This document shows positions 43,488 to 54,700 of a stretch of DNA of 64,000 nucleotides, piece after piece (the stretch's first letter is position 1; every line of letters starts with the position of its first letter). The DNA is from Bacteroides congonensis (GTDB taxonomy: Bacteria > Bacteroidota > Bacteroidia > Bacteroidales > Bacteroidaceae), in assembly GCF_900130125.1 (NCBI RefSeq), contig NZ_FQXY01000008.1, positions 760,301-824,300 of the forward strand. The letters are read 5' to 3'. Made by a program: the position numbers and the translations under genes. Below the pieces are notes generated by a model, which worked only from the letters and a program-made list of their open reading frames with translations, was not told the DNA's origin and did not search any database.

Positions 43488-44912
43488 TTATTCTTTCACC
43501 TCCCAAGTATCAGTCCTAAAGGATGCCACCGGAATGCCATAGCGGCTATAAAGTGTCCCTTGCTCATAATTCCGGAAACAATAGCGGACAGCCACAGGAA
43601 CAGGAACTTTCCCACAACTTACTTCAAGACGTCCTGTATATTTCTCAATCTGTGCAGTAGCAGGATAAAACACATGATCGCTCCCGGCCACCTCCACGCC
43701 GGAAATAGTAGCTCCCAATGGTGCAAGCCCTTCACTGCCACAATCAAAAGTCAAGTACGCTTTACCCTTGACCACCTCCATAGATTGATAGACAGGTGTG
43801 TCTGGAACAAAACCTTTCAACCCATAGCTCCCCGAAAGAGCTAGCAACGCCAACCTTTCGCCGACTTTACGTTTATGGGCCGGATGAATGCAATTACGAT
43901 TACCGATATCCATTGTTACAACCATATTACTGTTTGGAATCTCTTTCAAGTTCAGCAATTGTGCCTCACGCAATAAAGCACTTCCTACCAGTTCCGCCCC
44001 CTCATATGCAAAAGGAGCAATCTGGACATAATAGAATGGCAATTCACCTTGCCCCCACGCTTCGCGCAACATTTTGACAAAAGTCGGCTGTAGCCTGCGA
44101 TATAAATCCGGATCCTTACGATTGGATTCGCCCTGATACCAAAGAAAGCCCTTGATGGTATATTGCTCGACAGGAGCAATCATTGCATTGTAAAGCATAC
44201 AAGGTTTGTACTTCGGTCGTTCAATGGACGTGGTGTCGTCAAGAAAACGAAGGTCGAACGCCTTAAACGGAGCTAATACTTCACGGCTCATCCAAGCCTG
44301 AATGGCGGTTCCGCCCCATGAAGAGACAATAATGCCAACCGGCATATCAAGTACTTTTTGGAGATAGTCTGCAAAAAAATAAGCAGTTGCACTCGCTTCA
44401 GATACCACTTCCGGAGTATTCTTCAACCATTGTGCCTGGCAATCTTTTTGTGGTTTCCGCGCTCCCGCCTGCCCGATTGTACAAATCCGTATCGGTCGTG
44501 AAGGTTTGGCGCGGACAATCATATCCACTGCATCAGCAATAGGCTGGTTGGCTTTTCCCATCAAAGGCATTTCCATATTCGACTGTCCGGCACATAGCCA
44601 CACCTCACCAATCAGGACATCACGAAGCAGCAACTCTTCACCGTCACTTAAACTGATCGAGTAAGGTCCTCCCGCAGCGGGTGTCTTCAAACTCGTACGC
44701 CACATTCCCGCTTCATCCGCCCGAATCGTATAAAGCTTCTGATCCCAGGAAGGACGGATAGAAACCGTTTTCTTAGGAGACGCCATCCCCCATATTTGTA
44801 CATCGGTTTGTTGTTGCAAAACCATGTTGTCTGTGAAGAGCGAAGAAAGTACCACCTTGGCAGGTGCACTTACTACGCTACATATAGCCAAAAGAAAAAC
44901 AAGAAATCTCAT
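43488..44912 (-). CDS. sialate O-acetylesterase-like SGNH hydrolase
   Basis: 474 residues with a signal peptide (FLVFLLAICSVVSAPAKVV). SASA-type GDSL/SGNH esterase: GQSNMEMPLMGKANQPIADA with the catalytic Ser, a second block WYQGESNRKDPDLYRRL, and the His block NCIHPAHKRKVGERLALLAL, where the Asp often seen in DIHP is Cys. Would remove acetyl groups from sugars, easing the action of glycosidases. Eleven bases after the GH65 gene in the same operon. Confidence 0.88.
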   Translation of the reverse strand: MRFLVFLLAICSVVSAPAKVVLSSLFTDNMVLQQQTDVQIWGMASPKKTVSIRPSWDQKLYTIRADEAGMWRTSLKTPAAGGPYSISLSDGEELLLRDVLIGEVWLCAGQSNMEMPLMGKANQPIADAVDMIVRAKPSRPIRICTIGQAGARKPQKDCQAQWLKNTPEVVSEASATAYFFADYLQKVLDMPVGIIVSSWGGTAIQAWMSREVLAPFKAFDLRFLDDTTSIERPKYKPCMLYNAMIAPVEQYTIKGFLWYQGESNRKDPDLYRRLQPTFVKMLREAWGQGELPFYYVQIAPFAYEGAELVGSALLREAQLLNLKEIPNSNMVVTMDIGNRNCIHPAHKRKVGERLALLALSGSYGLKGFVPDTPVYQSMEVVKGKAYLTFDCGSEGLAPLGATISGVEVAGSDHVFYPATAQIEKYTGRLEVSCGKVPVPVAVRYCFRNYEQGTLYSRYGIPVASFRTDTWEVKE

Positions 44913-44923
44913 ATTCCGTCAGT

Positions 44924-46981
44924 TTATTTAATGATATAACTCTTTTTCTCTGCCCCTATTCCTTTCAGGGTCAGAGATTTCCATGTATCAGGAATTGCTC
45001 CTTTTCCGGCTACAATACCTTTATCCGTAATATCCAATCCACCGAATCCCATCAGTACCGACTGCAATACACCACCTGCCCCTGTCAGGAAATAAGGATT
45101 CGTACCACCGTCAAACTCGGCTATTACCCGGAATGGCGGATTCAGATTAGGAAGATAGGAATCTCTAAAGTAATGCCATGCGCGTTCACGGTCTCCCAAG
45201 CGGGTAAACAAAATAGAGTAAATGGACTTCGACATGGCAGGTGTCTTTTTTCTCGGAACAGTCTGTAGATAGTATTCCAAGTCCTTCCGTATCTGCTCTT
45301 TATCCGTAATAAGCTTTAACGGGAAAGCTAACAGGCAGACATCCGCCTGTTTGGTTATAGCTCCGTCATATGTATCATGTTCTGCCGTTACTCCATTGGC
45401 AAGTTTCCGGAAACGAAGTTTCTCCGCCACAGTCGTCCACATAGGGTCTGACTTTACATTCAACAGTTTGGCTGCTTTACAGGCAGCTTCCAAAGTGGAT
45501 TTCGCGACACCGTTTGTATAAGCATTATTATTCACATTCTTTCCTCCTTGACGGTTTTGGTTCCATTCATCCGCTCCAATGACGTTCCTAATTTCATACT
45601 CTCCCGCTTCATTCGGTTCCGAACGGCTTACCCAGTATTCGGCAGCGGCACTAAGAATGGGAAATCCCTTTTGACGAAGCCATTCCACATCCTGCGTCAC
45701 CGCATAATATTGCCAGGCTGCCATAGCTACATCTCCCGTAATATGATTCTCAAAAGGGCCGTAAATGTTGGTTACCGTATTATCCTCATTTCCTTTATCA
45801 CTGCTTTCCCACGGGTACATGGCTCCTTTATAACCATGCATGAAAGCGTTATGCCTGGCTGCATCCAAACGCTGATAACGGTATTCTATCATTGATTCCG
45901 CCAATTCAGGATGCAACAATAATAAAGCCGGAAAAATCCACGTGTCAGCATCCCAGAATACATGGCCGTTGTAACCGAAACCCGAAAGCCCCATCGGAGA
46001 ACAGGACAATCCCGAACCTTCCCGCACAAAAGCATACGTGTGATAAAGCATACTGTGAATGTCTTGTTGTGACTGAAGATCGCCCTCAATCACAATATCG
46101 CTTTCCCAAAGCTGATCCCATGCAGCGATATGCTTACTCCATAATCGTTCCACACCTTCTACTGCTGCAAATGCAGTCAACCGTTCCACTTCATTCTTGA
46201 CGTCGGCATGAGTAGCAGAGGAAAGTGTCGTTCCGATAATCGAAAAAGTGTAAGGCTGGCCAGCTTGCAAACGAACCGTAAACTCTTGTGTATGTACCCC
46301 GACTCCGCGTGCGCTCCGATGGCAGACTTCCGGACGGGGGAAAGAACCGTCGAAAACAAACGATGAACAAGCCCCGATTTCAAGTTCCCGGGTCGGAGAT
46401 TTTGCGATCGACGTGCAGAAATCAATCGCTGTCTTTCCGTTGAAAATCCGGTTGAAAGACTCCTGCGGATTACGCAACGACTCATGCACCGTCAGTATAT
46501 TCGCCACAGCTACTTCTATGTCTTCTTTCGGAATAATCCGCACACGCAGCAAACACGAATAAGGCAAATGACGTAATGACGTATATTGATACTCAACACG
46601 GGCAAGTGATTGATAATCAAATTCTCCACAAAACACTCCCTGACGCATATCCAAAGTCTGTTTATAACCGGATATCCGGGAAGCTGTCACCGTAGAGCCG
46701 TTTATCTGCAATTCCGTATCGAGCATATTGATGCCATGCAAGAAATTATTCACTCTTCCCTTTCCATAGATGTCATAAAGTCCTCCCAACACGACACGGG
46801 AAATCTTCAAAGGATCGGGGGAAGAGACTAATCCTAGCATACCATTAGCTACTGTTATTCCATAATATGACGAGGGTTCAATCTGTTCGGCAGTTATTTT
46901 CCAGGCATCTTGCGCAGACACATCGGTGACAGGCAATAACCCGCTCAACAGCAGTAATATTAAAAAGTTCCTTTTTCTCAT
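44924..46981 (-). CDS. GH65-family glycoside hydrolase
   Basis: 685 residues with a signal peptide (LILLLLSGLLPVTDVSAQ). An N-terminal beta-sandwich and (alpha/alpha)6 barrel of GH65. The substrate-site segment FWDADTWIFPALLLLHPELA and the general acid region IGADEWNQNRQGGKNVNNNA with the catalytic Glu are present. Closer in style to the hydrolase branch (acid trehalase or protein glucosylgalactosylhydroxylysine glucosidase) than to cytoplasmic phosphorylases, since it is exported. Substrate alpha-glucoside unknown. The hairpin at 47025-47067 separates it from the PKD gene. Confidence 0.88.
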   Translation of the reverse strand: MRKRNFLILLLLSGLLPVTDVSAQDAWKITAEQIEPSSYYGITVANGMLGLVSSPDPLKISRVVLGGLYDIYGKGRVNNFLHGINMLDTELQINGSTVTASRISGYKQTLDMRQGVFCGEFDYQSLARVEYQYTSLRHLPYSCLLRVRIIPKEDIEVAVANILTVHESLRNPQESFNRIFNGKTAIDFCTSIAKSPTRELEIGACSSFVFDGSFPRPEVCHRSARGVGVHTQEFTVRLQAGQPYTFSIIGTTLSSATHADVKNEVERLTAFAAVEGVERLWSKHIAAWDQLWESDIVIEGDLQSQQDIHSMLYHTYAFVREGSGLSCSPMGLSGFGYNGHVFWDADTWIFPALLLLHPELAESMIEYRYQRLDAARHNAFMHGYKGAMYPWESSDKGNEDNTVTNIYGPFENHITGDVAMAAWQYYAVTQDVEWLRQKGFPILSAAAEYWVSRSEPNEAGEYEIRNVIGADEWNQNRQGGKNVNNNAYTNGVAKSTLEAACKAAKLLNVKSDPMWTTVAEKLRFRKLANGVTAEHDTYDGAITKQADVCLLAFPLKLITDKEQIRKDLEYYLQTVPRKKTPAMSKSIYSILFTRLGDRERAWHYFRDSYLPNLNPPFRVIAEFDGGTNPYFLTGAGGVLQSVLMGFGGLDITDKGIVAGKGAIPDTWKSLTLKGIGAEKKSYIIK

Positions 46982-47024
46982 TTTGTATACATTTTATACA
47001 TCTTTTGTAAATGCACAGTCAGTC

Positions 47025-47067
47025 TTTTCTCATCGGAGCAAGGCGATACCTGCTCCGATGAAAAAAG
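47025..47067 (-). terminator. hairpin between the PKD/PQQ and GH65 genes
   Basis: CATCGGAGCA (47031-47040) pairs with TGCTCCGATG (47051-47060), flanked by complementary TTTTCT/AAAAAAG. It could be a partial terminator that sets lower expression of the downstream GH65 and esterase genes. Confidence 0.6.
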
Positions 47068-47103
47068 AAACATGCTAACTAAAAGTTTGTATGAATAAAA
47101 AAA

Positions 47104-48963
47104 CTAATACATATATCCGCTCTTACCCGGATTGCCGCCCATCTGCGACCAGGCATTGGCAGCATAACCTGTCGCTGCTCCTTCAACAGCAAACAGAGTC
47201 GGTTTTCCTTCCAGCATACCAGTCACATAGATCGTGCCGTCAGCAGATATGGTGGGCGACGATTTCAGTTCGGTTCCGAGCTGGAGTGAAGCGATAGCTT
47301 TTCCTGTAGCCGGTTCGAGTTTCACCAAGGAACCTTTTTCTGCATCATTATAGTAGATATACCCTTCATTATCTATAGCAGGAACGCCATAAGCAGTACC
47401 CGCTACTTCCGTTGCCCACAAAACGGAACCTGTAGAAGATATGGCAGTAATATATTTGTCGGTAGCTACATACACAACCCCATTTCCATCAACCACCAAG
47501 CCATAACCGGTTTGTTTATTTTCCCCTTTCACAGCAGTATACCATTCTGGAGTCGAAACTTGCCCCTTAGTAGTCTTCTTGGTATCATAGCAATAGACTA
47601 ATGCTTTTGTCTCATTGGTAGATATGCGGGCTCCTAAATTAAGGCAAAGGATATATGCTTTTCCATCTGCACCAGTAGCGATCTGGCTGCCATTAGGCTG
47701 GTCATTCGGAGCATAATTCTGCTCATTGGTCGATTTGCTCCAACTATTGCCTTCCGGGAAGAATATGTGTGTACCATACGATCGTCCACTACTCTGACCC
47801 GTGTTGACAAGTATCCTGCCATCTTTCAATCCTACACAACCACCATAACTTCCGGAAGACGTTTTTTCCGAATATTTAAGTACCCCGGATACTTTATCAT
47901 AAATACGGAAATGTTTTCCATCTGTACTTGGTGCCGAATTCGTAAGGAGCATCACATATTGGTCCGTGACAACCGGAGCACCGAAAGGACGCATACTCGA
48001 TTTTGCACCAATCGCTGTAAACCACATCTGCGTACCACCGTCTGCACCGCCTTTTATTGCATAGAGACTGGCAGACTTGGATGCATCCGCTCCCGCCTTA
48101 GTAGTATTGTCTCCGACAGCCACATACACCGTTCCGTCGGAATCCACCGTAGGAGTCGGGTGTTGATAGTCAGAACCTCGATTCGGTTCATTGTTCTGCC
48201 CACAGTCGAACCCCCAAGTCCGTTCACCGAGTTTCGTGAAGCAAACCAGGTTATAATTGCTGGAAGAAACATATACATACTGACCATCTGCGCTTGTTGC
48301 CGGAGAAGTGCCGTACACCACTCCCTGTTCATCATAAGAATGAGACCATAACACGCCAAGACTACCGGCCCCTTTGGCAATATCCATTGTGACAGTCTTC
48401 GTATCTTTCCTTTTTTTATTATCTGTCACAGTCAGCGATACGTTTATTTTTCCATGCGAACCGAAAGTAATTTTCGGATTCTCCTCTGTAGAAAGGATAG
48501 CGCCGAACGTCCATTCTCTTTTGACAATCTCACACCCTTCCGCCGCTTTCGATTGATCCGTAAAAGTAACTTCTTCTCCCGCCACAATTCGTTCGGGCAA
48601 CCAGTTGAAGTCTGCCGTAGGGCGGACACCGTCATCTATTATTTTAATTGTCTTTTCAAAGATTGATTTCATTGCGCCGTGGTCTGAAGTGACAGTCAGA
48701 CGAAAAAGGTAGTCTCCGCCTTCCTCCACGCTGAATGGTTCGGGAGCAGTCAGTTCGTAAGAGACTTTACCCATAAATTCCCATTTGCAGACTGCAATCT
48801 GGGCATTCTCCGCCGTCGACGTGTTTGTCAGGGTAATCAAGTCACCAATCTCATAGGATTCTTTATCTGTAGTGAATCCCGCCTGTACCCACGTCTCTTC
48901 ATCAGGTGTACACCCAATCAACAGACCGATAGCAGCTACCAATAAATATATGATTCTTTTCAT
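47104..48963 (-). CDS. PKD-domain / PQQ-like beta-propeller lipoprotein
   Basis: 619 residues with a lipobox Cys (LLIGCTPDE). Two PKD-like Ig-fold domains (about 25-110 and 112-200; PTADFNWLPERIVAGEEVTF) precede a PQQ-like propeller with repeats such as ADGQYVYVSSSNYNLVCFTK, GNGVVYVATDKYITAISSTG and NEGYIYYNDAEKGSLVKLEP. It sits at the SusE/F position after SusD and the phosphatase-fold gene, so is probably a surface glycan-binding protein. Confidence 0.85.
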   Translation of the reverse strand: MKRIIYLLVAAIGLLIGCTPDEETWVQAGFTTDKESYEIGDLITLTNTSTAENAQIAVCKWEFMGKVSYELTAPEPFSVEEGGDYLFRLTVTSDHGAMKSIFEKTIKIIDDGVRPTADFNWLPERIVAGEEVTFTDQSKAAEGCEIVKREWTFGAILSTEENPKITFGSHGKINVSLTVTDNKKRKDTKTVTMDIAKGAGSLGVLWSHSYDEQGVVYGTSPATSADGQYVYVSSSNYNLVCFTKLGERTWGFDCGQNNEPNRGSDYQHPTPTVDSDGTVYVAVGDNTTKAGADASKSASLYAIKGGADGGTQMWFTAIGAKSSMRPFGAPVVTDQYVMLLTNSAPSTDGKHFRIYDKVSGVLKYSEKTSSGSYGGCVGLKDGRILVNTGQSSGRSYGTHIFFPEGNSWSKSTNEQNYAPNDQPNGSQIATGADGKAYILCLNLGARISTNETKALVYCYDTKKTTKGQVSTPEWYTAVKGENKQTGYGLVVDGNGVVYVATDKYITAISSTGSVLWATEVAGTAYGVPAIDNEGYIYYNDAEKGSLVKLEPATGKAIASLQLGTELKSSPTISADGTIYVTGMLEGKPTLFAVEGAATGYAANAWSQMGGNPGKSGYMY

Positions 48964-48994
48964 TGCGTTTCTGTAATTTTAGATGATCGTTTCA

Positions 48995-49912
48995 TTACTT
49001 CACGTATTCCAATTTACCGATGATAGGATAATGATCAGAGATATAAGTTATATTCTGATAAACTTTATCTATTGTCTCGAACTTCAAAGCCTTAAAGCCT
49101 GTACAAAAGATATGATCTACAATATAAGGATTGGCGGTGCCGAAGCCTGTATAAGAGTATTTCGAGTCGGTGATGGGAGCCGATAAACGGACATTTGTCA
49201 TGAATGTTTTAACCCCGTTAAAGATATCACTGTCAATCTGCTTGTTAAAGTCGGCAGTCAGCAACATCGGCAATCCTTCCGGATTGAGCTCGGACATTTT
49301 ATTCACAATCACTTCCATCGACTTGCCCGGAGCAATGGTAGAGCCTACATCGATGTGAGTATTGACGAAGAAGAATTTCTTACCGGAAGCAATGTGCTTG
49401 AAAATAGCCCATGTCGCTATACGGGGAACGGTACTGTCCCAACCTTGAGAACCCGGTACATCCGGAGTTTCAGAAAGCCAGAAACAATCCCACTTGATTA
49501 GTTCAACAGCCTTTTTCCGATAAAAGATAGGAACAAACTCATCATTGTTGGCGTTGTTGGCACGGCGTCCCTTACCGACATATCCATAATCTTTCCAGTT
49601 CTCTTCCAGCCACTTCAGTTGTGGTGGCCGCGCTTCTTGCATACCGATCACTGTCGGTTTATGTTCTCCGATCATCGGTATAAAAGCTGCCGTACGGGCT
49701 TCCCATGACTTTTCTCCCGTATCTTTGGTATTATAATACCGGATATTGAACGACATGACTTTAATTTGGTTATCATTCAGTGACGGGTCTTCCTCTTTTA
49801 CTGTTTCAGGGTCCTTATAAAATTCTGAATAATCAGGAGTAGTATTACTGCATCCGCCTAACGCTACAACATAGATAGCAATAACAGGCAATATCTGGTT
49901 AAATTTCATCAT
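48995..49912 (-). CDS. endonuclease/exonuclease/phosphatase-fold lipoprotein
   Basis: 305 residues, lipobox Cys (ALGGCSNTT). EEP metallohydrolase fold: MSFNIRYYNTKD, GMQEARPPQLKWL (metal-binding Glu), FFVNTHIDVGS (the catalytic His retained, the following DH is DV), LLTADFNKQ and ISDHYPIIG (Asp-His pair). Such enzymes cleave phosphodiesters or phosphate esters; in a PUL it may remove phosphate from a decorated glycan, or act on a sphingolipid-like substrate. Between susD and the PKD/PQQ gene on the same strand. Confidence 0.88.
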   Translation of the reverse strand: MMKFNQILPVIAIYVVALGGCSNTTPDYSEFYKDPETVKEEDPSLNDNQIKVMSFNIRYYNTKDTGEKSWEARTAAFIPMIGEHKPTVIGMQEARPPQLKWLEENWKDYGYVGKGRRANNANNDEFVPIFYRKKAVELIKWDCFWLSETPDVPGSQGWDSTVPRIATWAIFKHIASGKKFFFVNTHIDVGSTIAPGKSMEVIVNKMSELNPEGLPMLLTADFNKQIDSDIFNGVKTFMTNVRLSAPITDSKYSYTGFGTANPYIVDHIFCTGFKALKFETIDKVYQNITYISDHYPIIGKLEYVK

Positions 49913-49929
49913 ACTAAATCTTTAATATT

Positions 49930-51726
49930 TTAATTCCAATTGGGGTTCTGTGATAGTTTATATCCGGCACTCTCATAGTCGCGGATCACTTGTGCAGGAA
50001 CAGGATAAAGATATTGGCGGTCGTCATCGTACCAGATGCGGTTTCCCGTACCGGGGTTATATCTCAAATCGTATCCGCCTGCGGCATTTGCTGTGGCATA
50101 AAGTCCTGTTTCATTCTTTACGTTCACCGTTTTGCAGTCTTTATTGGATGATTGCGTACCGTTATCGGTAAAGTAGCAATCAGGAGTTCCGTCACCATTC
50201 AGGTCAATATCCACATTCAATGCGCTGATGTGCATGCCAGTCCACGGTAGTTCCTCTATCAGTTCACCACATTTCCAACGACGCAAATCATTGAATCTCG
50301 TTCCTTCAGCCACCAACTCAATGGCACGTTCCCGACGGATTTCCAGTAAAACCGGATTAGTGATATTCGGATAAAAGACCTGCTGCAAATACGAATCAAC
50401 AGTTGTAGGGAGTTTTTCCGTTCCGCCCGTGATTCCGGCACGTCGGCGCAAAGCGCCGATGGTAGTGTTCCAGTCAGCATCAGTAAGCCCACCCAGTTCG
50501 GCTTGTGCTTCGGCATAGTTGAGCAGCACTTCAGCGTAACGCAACAGGGGGATACTGTTGTTGTTCTTTTCATTGTTATCGTATTTCGTGTCATCAAGAG
50601 AATACTTAATCACATGATAACCGGTCAGGCAAACTGTCATATCGGCTACTACGGCTTTTCCGTCACGTTTGAAATCCAGTCCGCGGATGGTCTGTGCCAA
50701 ACGCAGGTCACGGCTTTTCATCTCTTCCACAAAGTTTTTGGTTTCATAGCCTGTTTCGGTAGTGAACGGGGTACCGTCCAATTTCAGGTAAGTATTGACA
50801 AAAGGACGAACCAGACTCCAGCCTTTACCGTACGACAGCGAGTTGTACCAGTAATTTTGAGTCCCGTAGATACCTGATGCGCTATTGGCACATACCGCCA
50901 GAATTACTTCGGAGGTAATGGGAGCTTCCAGGTAGAACAAATCACGGTAGGCCCCTTTGGTACCTGTTGCCGTATTCAGCGAAAGTCCGCTGTTGTCCAT
51001 CACCAGTTTGGCTGCACTGGCAGCATGGCGGTAAAGTTCTTCCGGAGTGATTTCCAGGCCTGTCAGTTTGTGATAACGACGATAGGCGGCTTCGAACAGG
51101 CACACACGTGATTTGAGTGCGGCTGCAGCCCATTTGGTGAGTGTGGAACTATTGACAGAAGAAGTTGCCTGAATATGTTCGTAAGCAAAATCGAGATCTT
51201 CGATCATATTCTTGATGATGACGTCCCGGCTGTCACGCTCTTTATACATGACATCGTATTGGTAAGACTGGATTTCACTGTCAAACCAGGGAACTTCACC
51301 ATATTGAGTCAACTTGTCATAATAAAACCAGGCGCGGAACCAACGGGCGATCCCCAAGTAATTATCGCGAGTAGCTGCATCCACCGTACACTCCTTTGAG
51401 TGACAGCCATCAATAAAATAGTTGATGTTCCGCAAGGTTCCCCATGACCAGCTGGTAGCTGTTTCCGAATTGTACGCATTTTGCTGAATAAACACATTCG
51501 TCTGCCGGACAGCGGCAATATCGCACATCTCATCCTGCTGATAGCCTGTAGAAAGTGTAGGCAATGCCCGATAGAAGGAATAGGCATAAAGGCGCAATCC
51601 GGACTCGCTGCCGAAAACCATAGATTTGTCAGCCTCTACCTGCATCGTCTCCGTCAAATCGCAACTACCTAACAGCACCGTTGCACACAGAAGCAGGATA
51701 TTACGTATAGTACTTAATCTTTTCAT
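49930..51726 (-). CDS. SusD-like surface glycan-binding lipoprotein
   Basis: 598 residues with lipobox Cys (VLLGSCDLTE). RagB/SusD features: ARWFRAWFYYDKLTQYGEVP, LRYAEVLLNYAEAQAELGGL and ERAIELVAEGTRFNDLRRWK. Seventeen bases after susC. It would deliver oligosaccharides to the SusC barrel, which is interrupted by a stop in this sequence. Confidence 0.95.
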   Translation of the reverse strand: MKRLSTIRNILLLCATVLLGSCDLTETMQVEADKSMVFGSESGLRLYAYSFYRALPTLSTGYQQDEMCDIAAVRQTNVFIQQNAYNSETATSWSWGTLRNINYFIDGCHSKECTVDAATRDNYLGIARWFRAWFYYDKLTQYGEVPWFDSEIQSYQYDVMYKERDSRDVIIKNMIEDLDFAYEHIQATSSVNSSTLTKWAAAALKSRVCLFEAAYRRYHKLTGLEITPEELYRHAASAAKLVMDNSGLSLNTATGTKGAYRDLFYLEAPITSEVILAVCANSASGIYGTQNYWYNSLSYGKGWSLVRPFVNTYLKLDGTPFTTETGYETKNFVEEMKSRDLRLAQTIRGLDFKRDGKAVVADMTVCLTGYHVIKYSLDDTKYDNNEKNNNSIPLLRYAEVLLNYAEAQAELGGLTDADWNTTIGALRRRAGITGGTEKLPTTVDSYLQQVFYPNITNPVLLEIRRERAIELVAEGTRFNDLRRWKCGELIEELPWTGMHISALNVDIDLNGDGTPDCYFTDNGTQSSNKDCKTVNVKNETGLYATANAAGGYDLRYNPGTGNRIWYDDDRQYLYPVPAQVIRDYESAGYKLSQNPNWN

Positions 51727-51743
51727 ATCTTCTTTGTTTCTAT

Positions 51744-54700
51744 TTAGTAAGTAATAGAGATTCCTAAACTTAGATTCCGCATCGTCGGATAGTTGAAACC
51801 GTCTCCTTTGTTACCGGAAGTCAGGTCATTATCCGAACCTTTCGTTATCACTGTCACATCGTAATCTTTCGTGTGACGATAGAGTGGAGACCACGACCAT
51901 AAGTTCTCGCCCGAGAAATAGACGGATACTTTAGAGAAACCGGCTTTTGCTATCCATTTCTTTGGCAGATTGTAACCAAACTGCAAGTTCTTGAGCCGGA
52001 AGTAAGATACATCCTGCAAGTAGCGTGTATTGGCCGTACCTTTATATAAGGGATTGTAATAACCTGAATAACGCGGCAGATAGGCATCGGGGCGGTCTTT
52101 GGTCCAGTAGTTGTTCAAGTGCCACACCGGGACTTGGTTGTAAGGACGGTTATACTGTCCCCAGAAAGAACTCTCACCACTAGGATACCAGTCTTGTTTT
52201 CCCACACCGTCGAACATGGCTGACAGAAAGAAGTTATTCCAGTCGGCACTAAATGAGAAGGTATAGATGTAGCGCGGTTCGGAGTTTCCTATGATTTTCC
52301 GGTCGCCCGGTGAGTCTACCGTGTTGGCTCCGTTATCAATAGTACCTGTATTGTTCAAGTCCTCGAAACGCATATCACCGGGATAAGTGATGTAATTGAC
52401 AGACGTCTGCATCAGGTTGTTTTTGTAACCCTTCCCGTCAAAAGCCGCATCGATTTCGTCCTGCGACTGGAACAGTCCGTTGCAAACAAATCCCCAAATT
52501 TCACCGATACGCTGACCTACATAATAATCATCCAAGTCACGTTTCGGATTATTATATTTGTCTATCACCGAATGATAATCAGCAAGGGTTGCTTTGAGGC
52601 CGAAGCTGAACGGTTTGCCTGCCAAACGGAACGAGTCGTTATATCCTAGAGAAATTTCGTAACCATAGGTACTCATGTCGGCATAGTTCCCTTTGGGCGA
52701 TGATGCACCGAATGTATCGGGAAGCGTCGGTCCCACCGTATACATATTAACAGTTTTACGTACGTAATAATCTGCAGACAACGTAATCTTGTTGTTTCAG
52801 AATCCTAAATCGATACCGCCGTCAATGGTTCGTGAGGTTTCCCAACCGATATTGTCAGGAATTTGAGCGGGATTGAGCGTGTAGCGTAATTGTGCCTTAC
52901 CGTCGAGATAACGGCCTTCGCTCGATGAGCCGGTAGTAGAATAAGTTTTCAATGTGAACTTCTCCAGATAAGAATATGGTTTCACATTACTATTACCCAG
53001 CGCACCATAAGAGACACGCAACTTTCCATTGGAGATAATAGCCGGATTTACCTTCCAGAACTTCTCTTCCGAGAAACGCCATGCTGCCGAAGCTGAAGGG
53101 AAAAATCCCCATTGCGAATTGTTGGGGAACTTCGAAGAACCGTCATAACGCCCGTTCACCTCAAATAGATAACGGTTATCATAGGAGTAATTCAACCGGA
53201 AGAATGCCCCGGCATACCGCCAACGGTTACCGTCACTCTTAATGGACATATTATCTCCCATAGCAAAGTTGATATTTTCCACATCAGGCATCAACAAGCC
53301 ATTCCGCTCTGAAGAGATTGCCTTGTAGTCTTGCTGTTCGTAGTTATATCCCGCCAAAGCTTTCAGATAATGTTTTCCGGCAAATGTATTTTCATATTCG
53401 GCATATACATTGGTAGATATATAGGTGGTCTGTTGCACTTTCTCCAACATCTTATCATCCGTTTCCGGTACTCCGAGATATTTAATCACCCCTTCATAAT
53501 CGCTATATGGAACGGCGGTCGTTTTCTTGTCTTCTATAAAATCTTTCGTACGGAAAGAGAAGTCTCCGGTGAAACGTAATTTGTTGTCCAGCATGGTTAT
53601 ATTTAGGGTAGTCGTATTTTTCAGCGTCTTCGTTGTACGTTTTATCCAGTTGTTACCTGTTACCAGTCCACCGACAGAACGTGCACCGGAGTGTGTCAAG
53701 GTGCCGTCCGGATTGAAGATTGGTTCGGACGGATGCCCTTCCATATTGATTGATTTCCATACCAAGCCTTCACTTTGGCCTATATAAGCTAATGGTTGCG
53801 TATATTTATCATGAGTATAGTCTATGTTATTAGAAATTTTCAGCCAATTAAACACCTGTGCACTGATTTTGGTACGCATGTTCATAGTGCGGTAAGTGTC
53901 CGAATTATAATTGAACAAACCGTCGTAATCATATAAACGCGCAGAAGTGTAGTAGCTAATTTTTCCGTTCGAGCCGTTAATAGATACATTATGTGACTGT
54001 GCAAATGTATGATCTTTGTAAAGTGCATCATAGTAATCCTCATTCCCGTAGTAAGTGTACTTTCCATCAGCTCCAACAGCTGCCTGCAATGTGTTTCCTG
54101 CCAACTTTCGCTGCCGGAAAGTCTCCAGCCATTCTTTTGAGAAAGGTTGAGATTTGTTGATACTGGTAGGCTCTACTCCCCGGTAATTGAATTCCGCTTC
54201 ACGAAACAGATAAGCCCAGACATAACCGTCATCAACAACATCTGGTATCGCAAACGGAGTCTCATAAGAGAAGTTTCCCGTATAATTGATCGTGAACTTA
54301 TCTTTTTGCTTTGACGGATCTTTTGTTGTTATTAGAACAACCCCATACGGAGCACGTGAACCGTAGATGGCTGCCGAAGCCGCGTCTTTCAATACGGACA
54401 CGCTTTCTATATCGTTCGGATTCAGCATGGCGGGATCGCCTTCCACACCGTCTATCAATACCAGCGCGCTACCGCCTGCTCCGATAGACGTTACACCACG
54501 GATATTATACGAAGCCGATTGATTGGGCTTACCATCAACTAACGAAATATTCAGATTAGGGACAGCCCCTTGCAACATCTGCGTGACATTGGCTACCGGA
54601 CGATTTTCAAATACGTCTGATGATACATTTTCTACCGCACCTGTCAAGTTTATCTTTTTTTGAGTACTGAACCCGACCACTACCACTTCGTCCAACGTCT

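Noticed and set aside
51744..52781. Separate SusC C-terminal gene starting at a TTG
   Set aside because: Same frame as the upstream SusC and separated only by one TGA; it is the rest of that gene.
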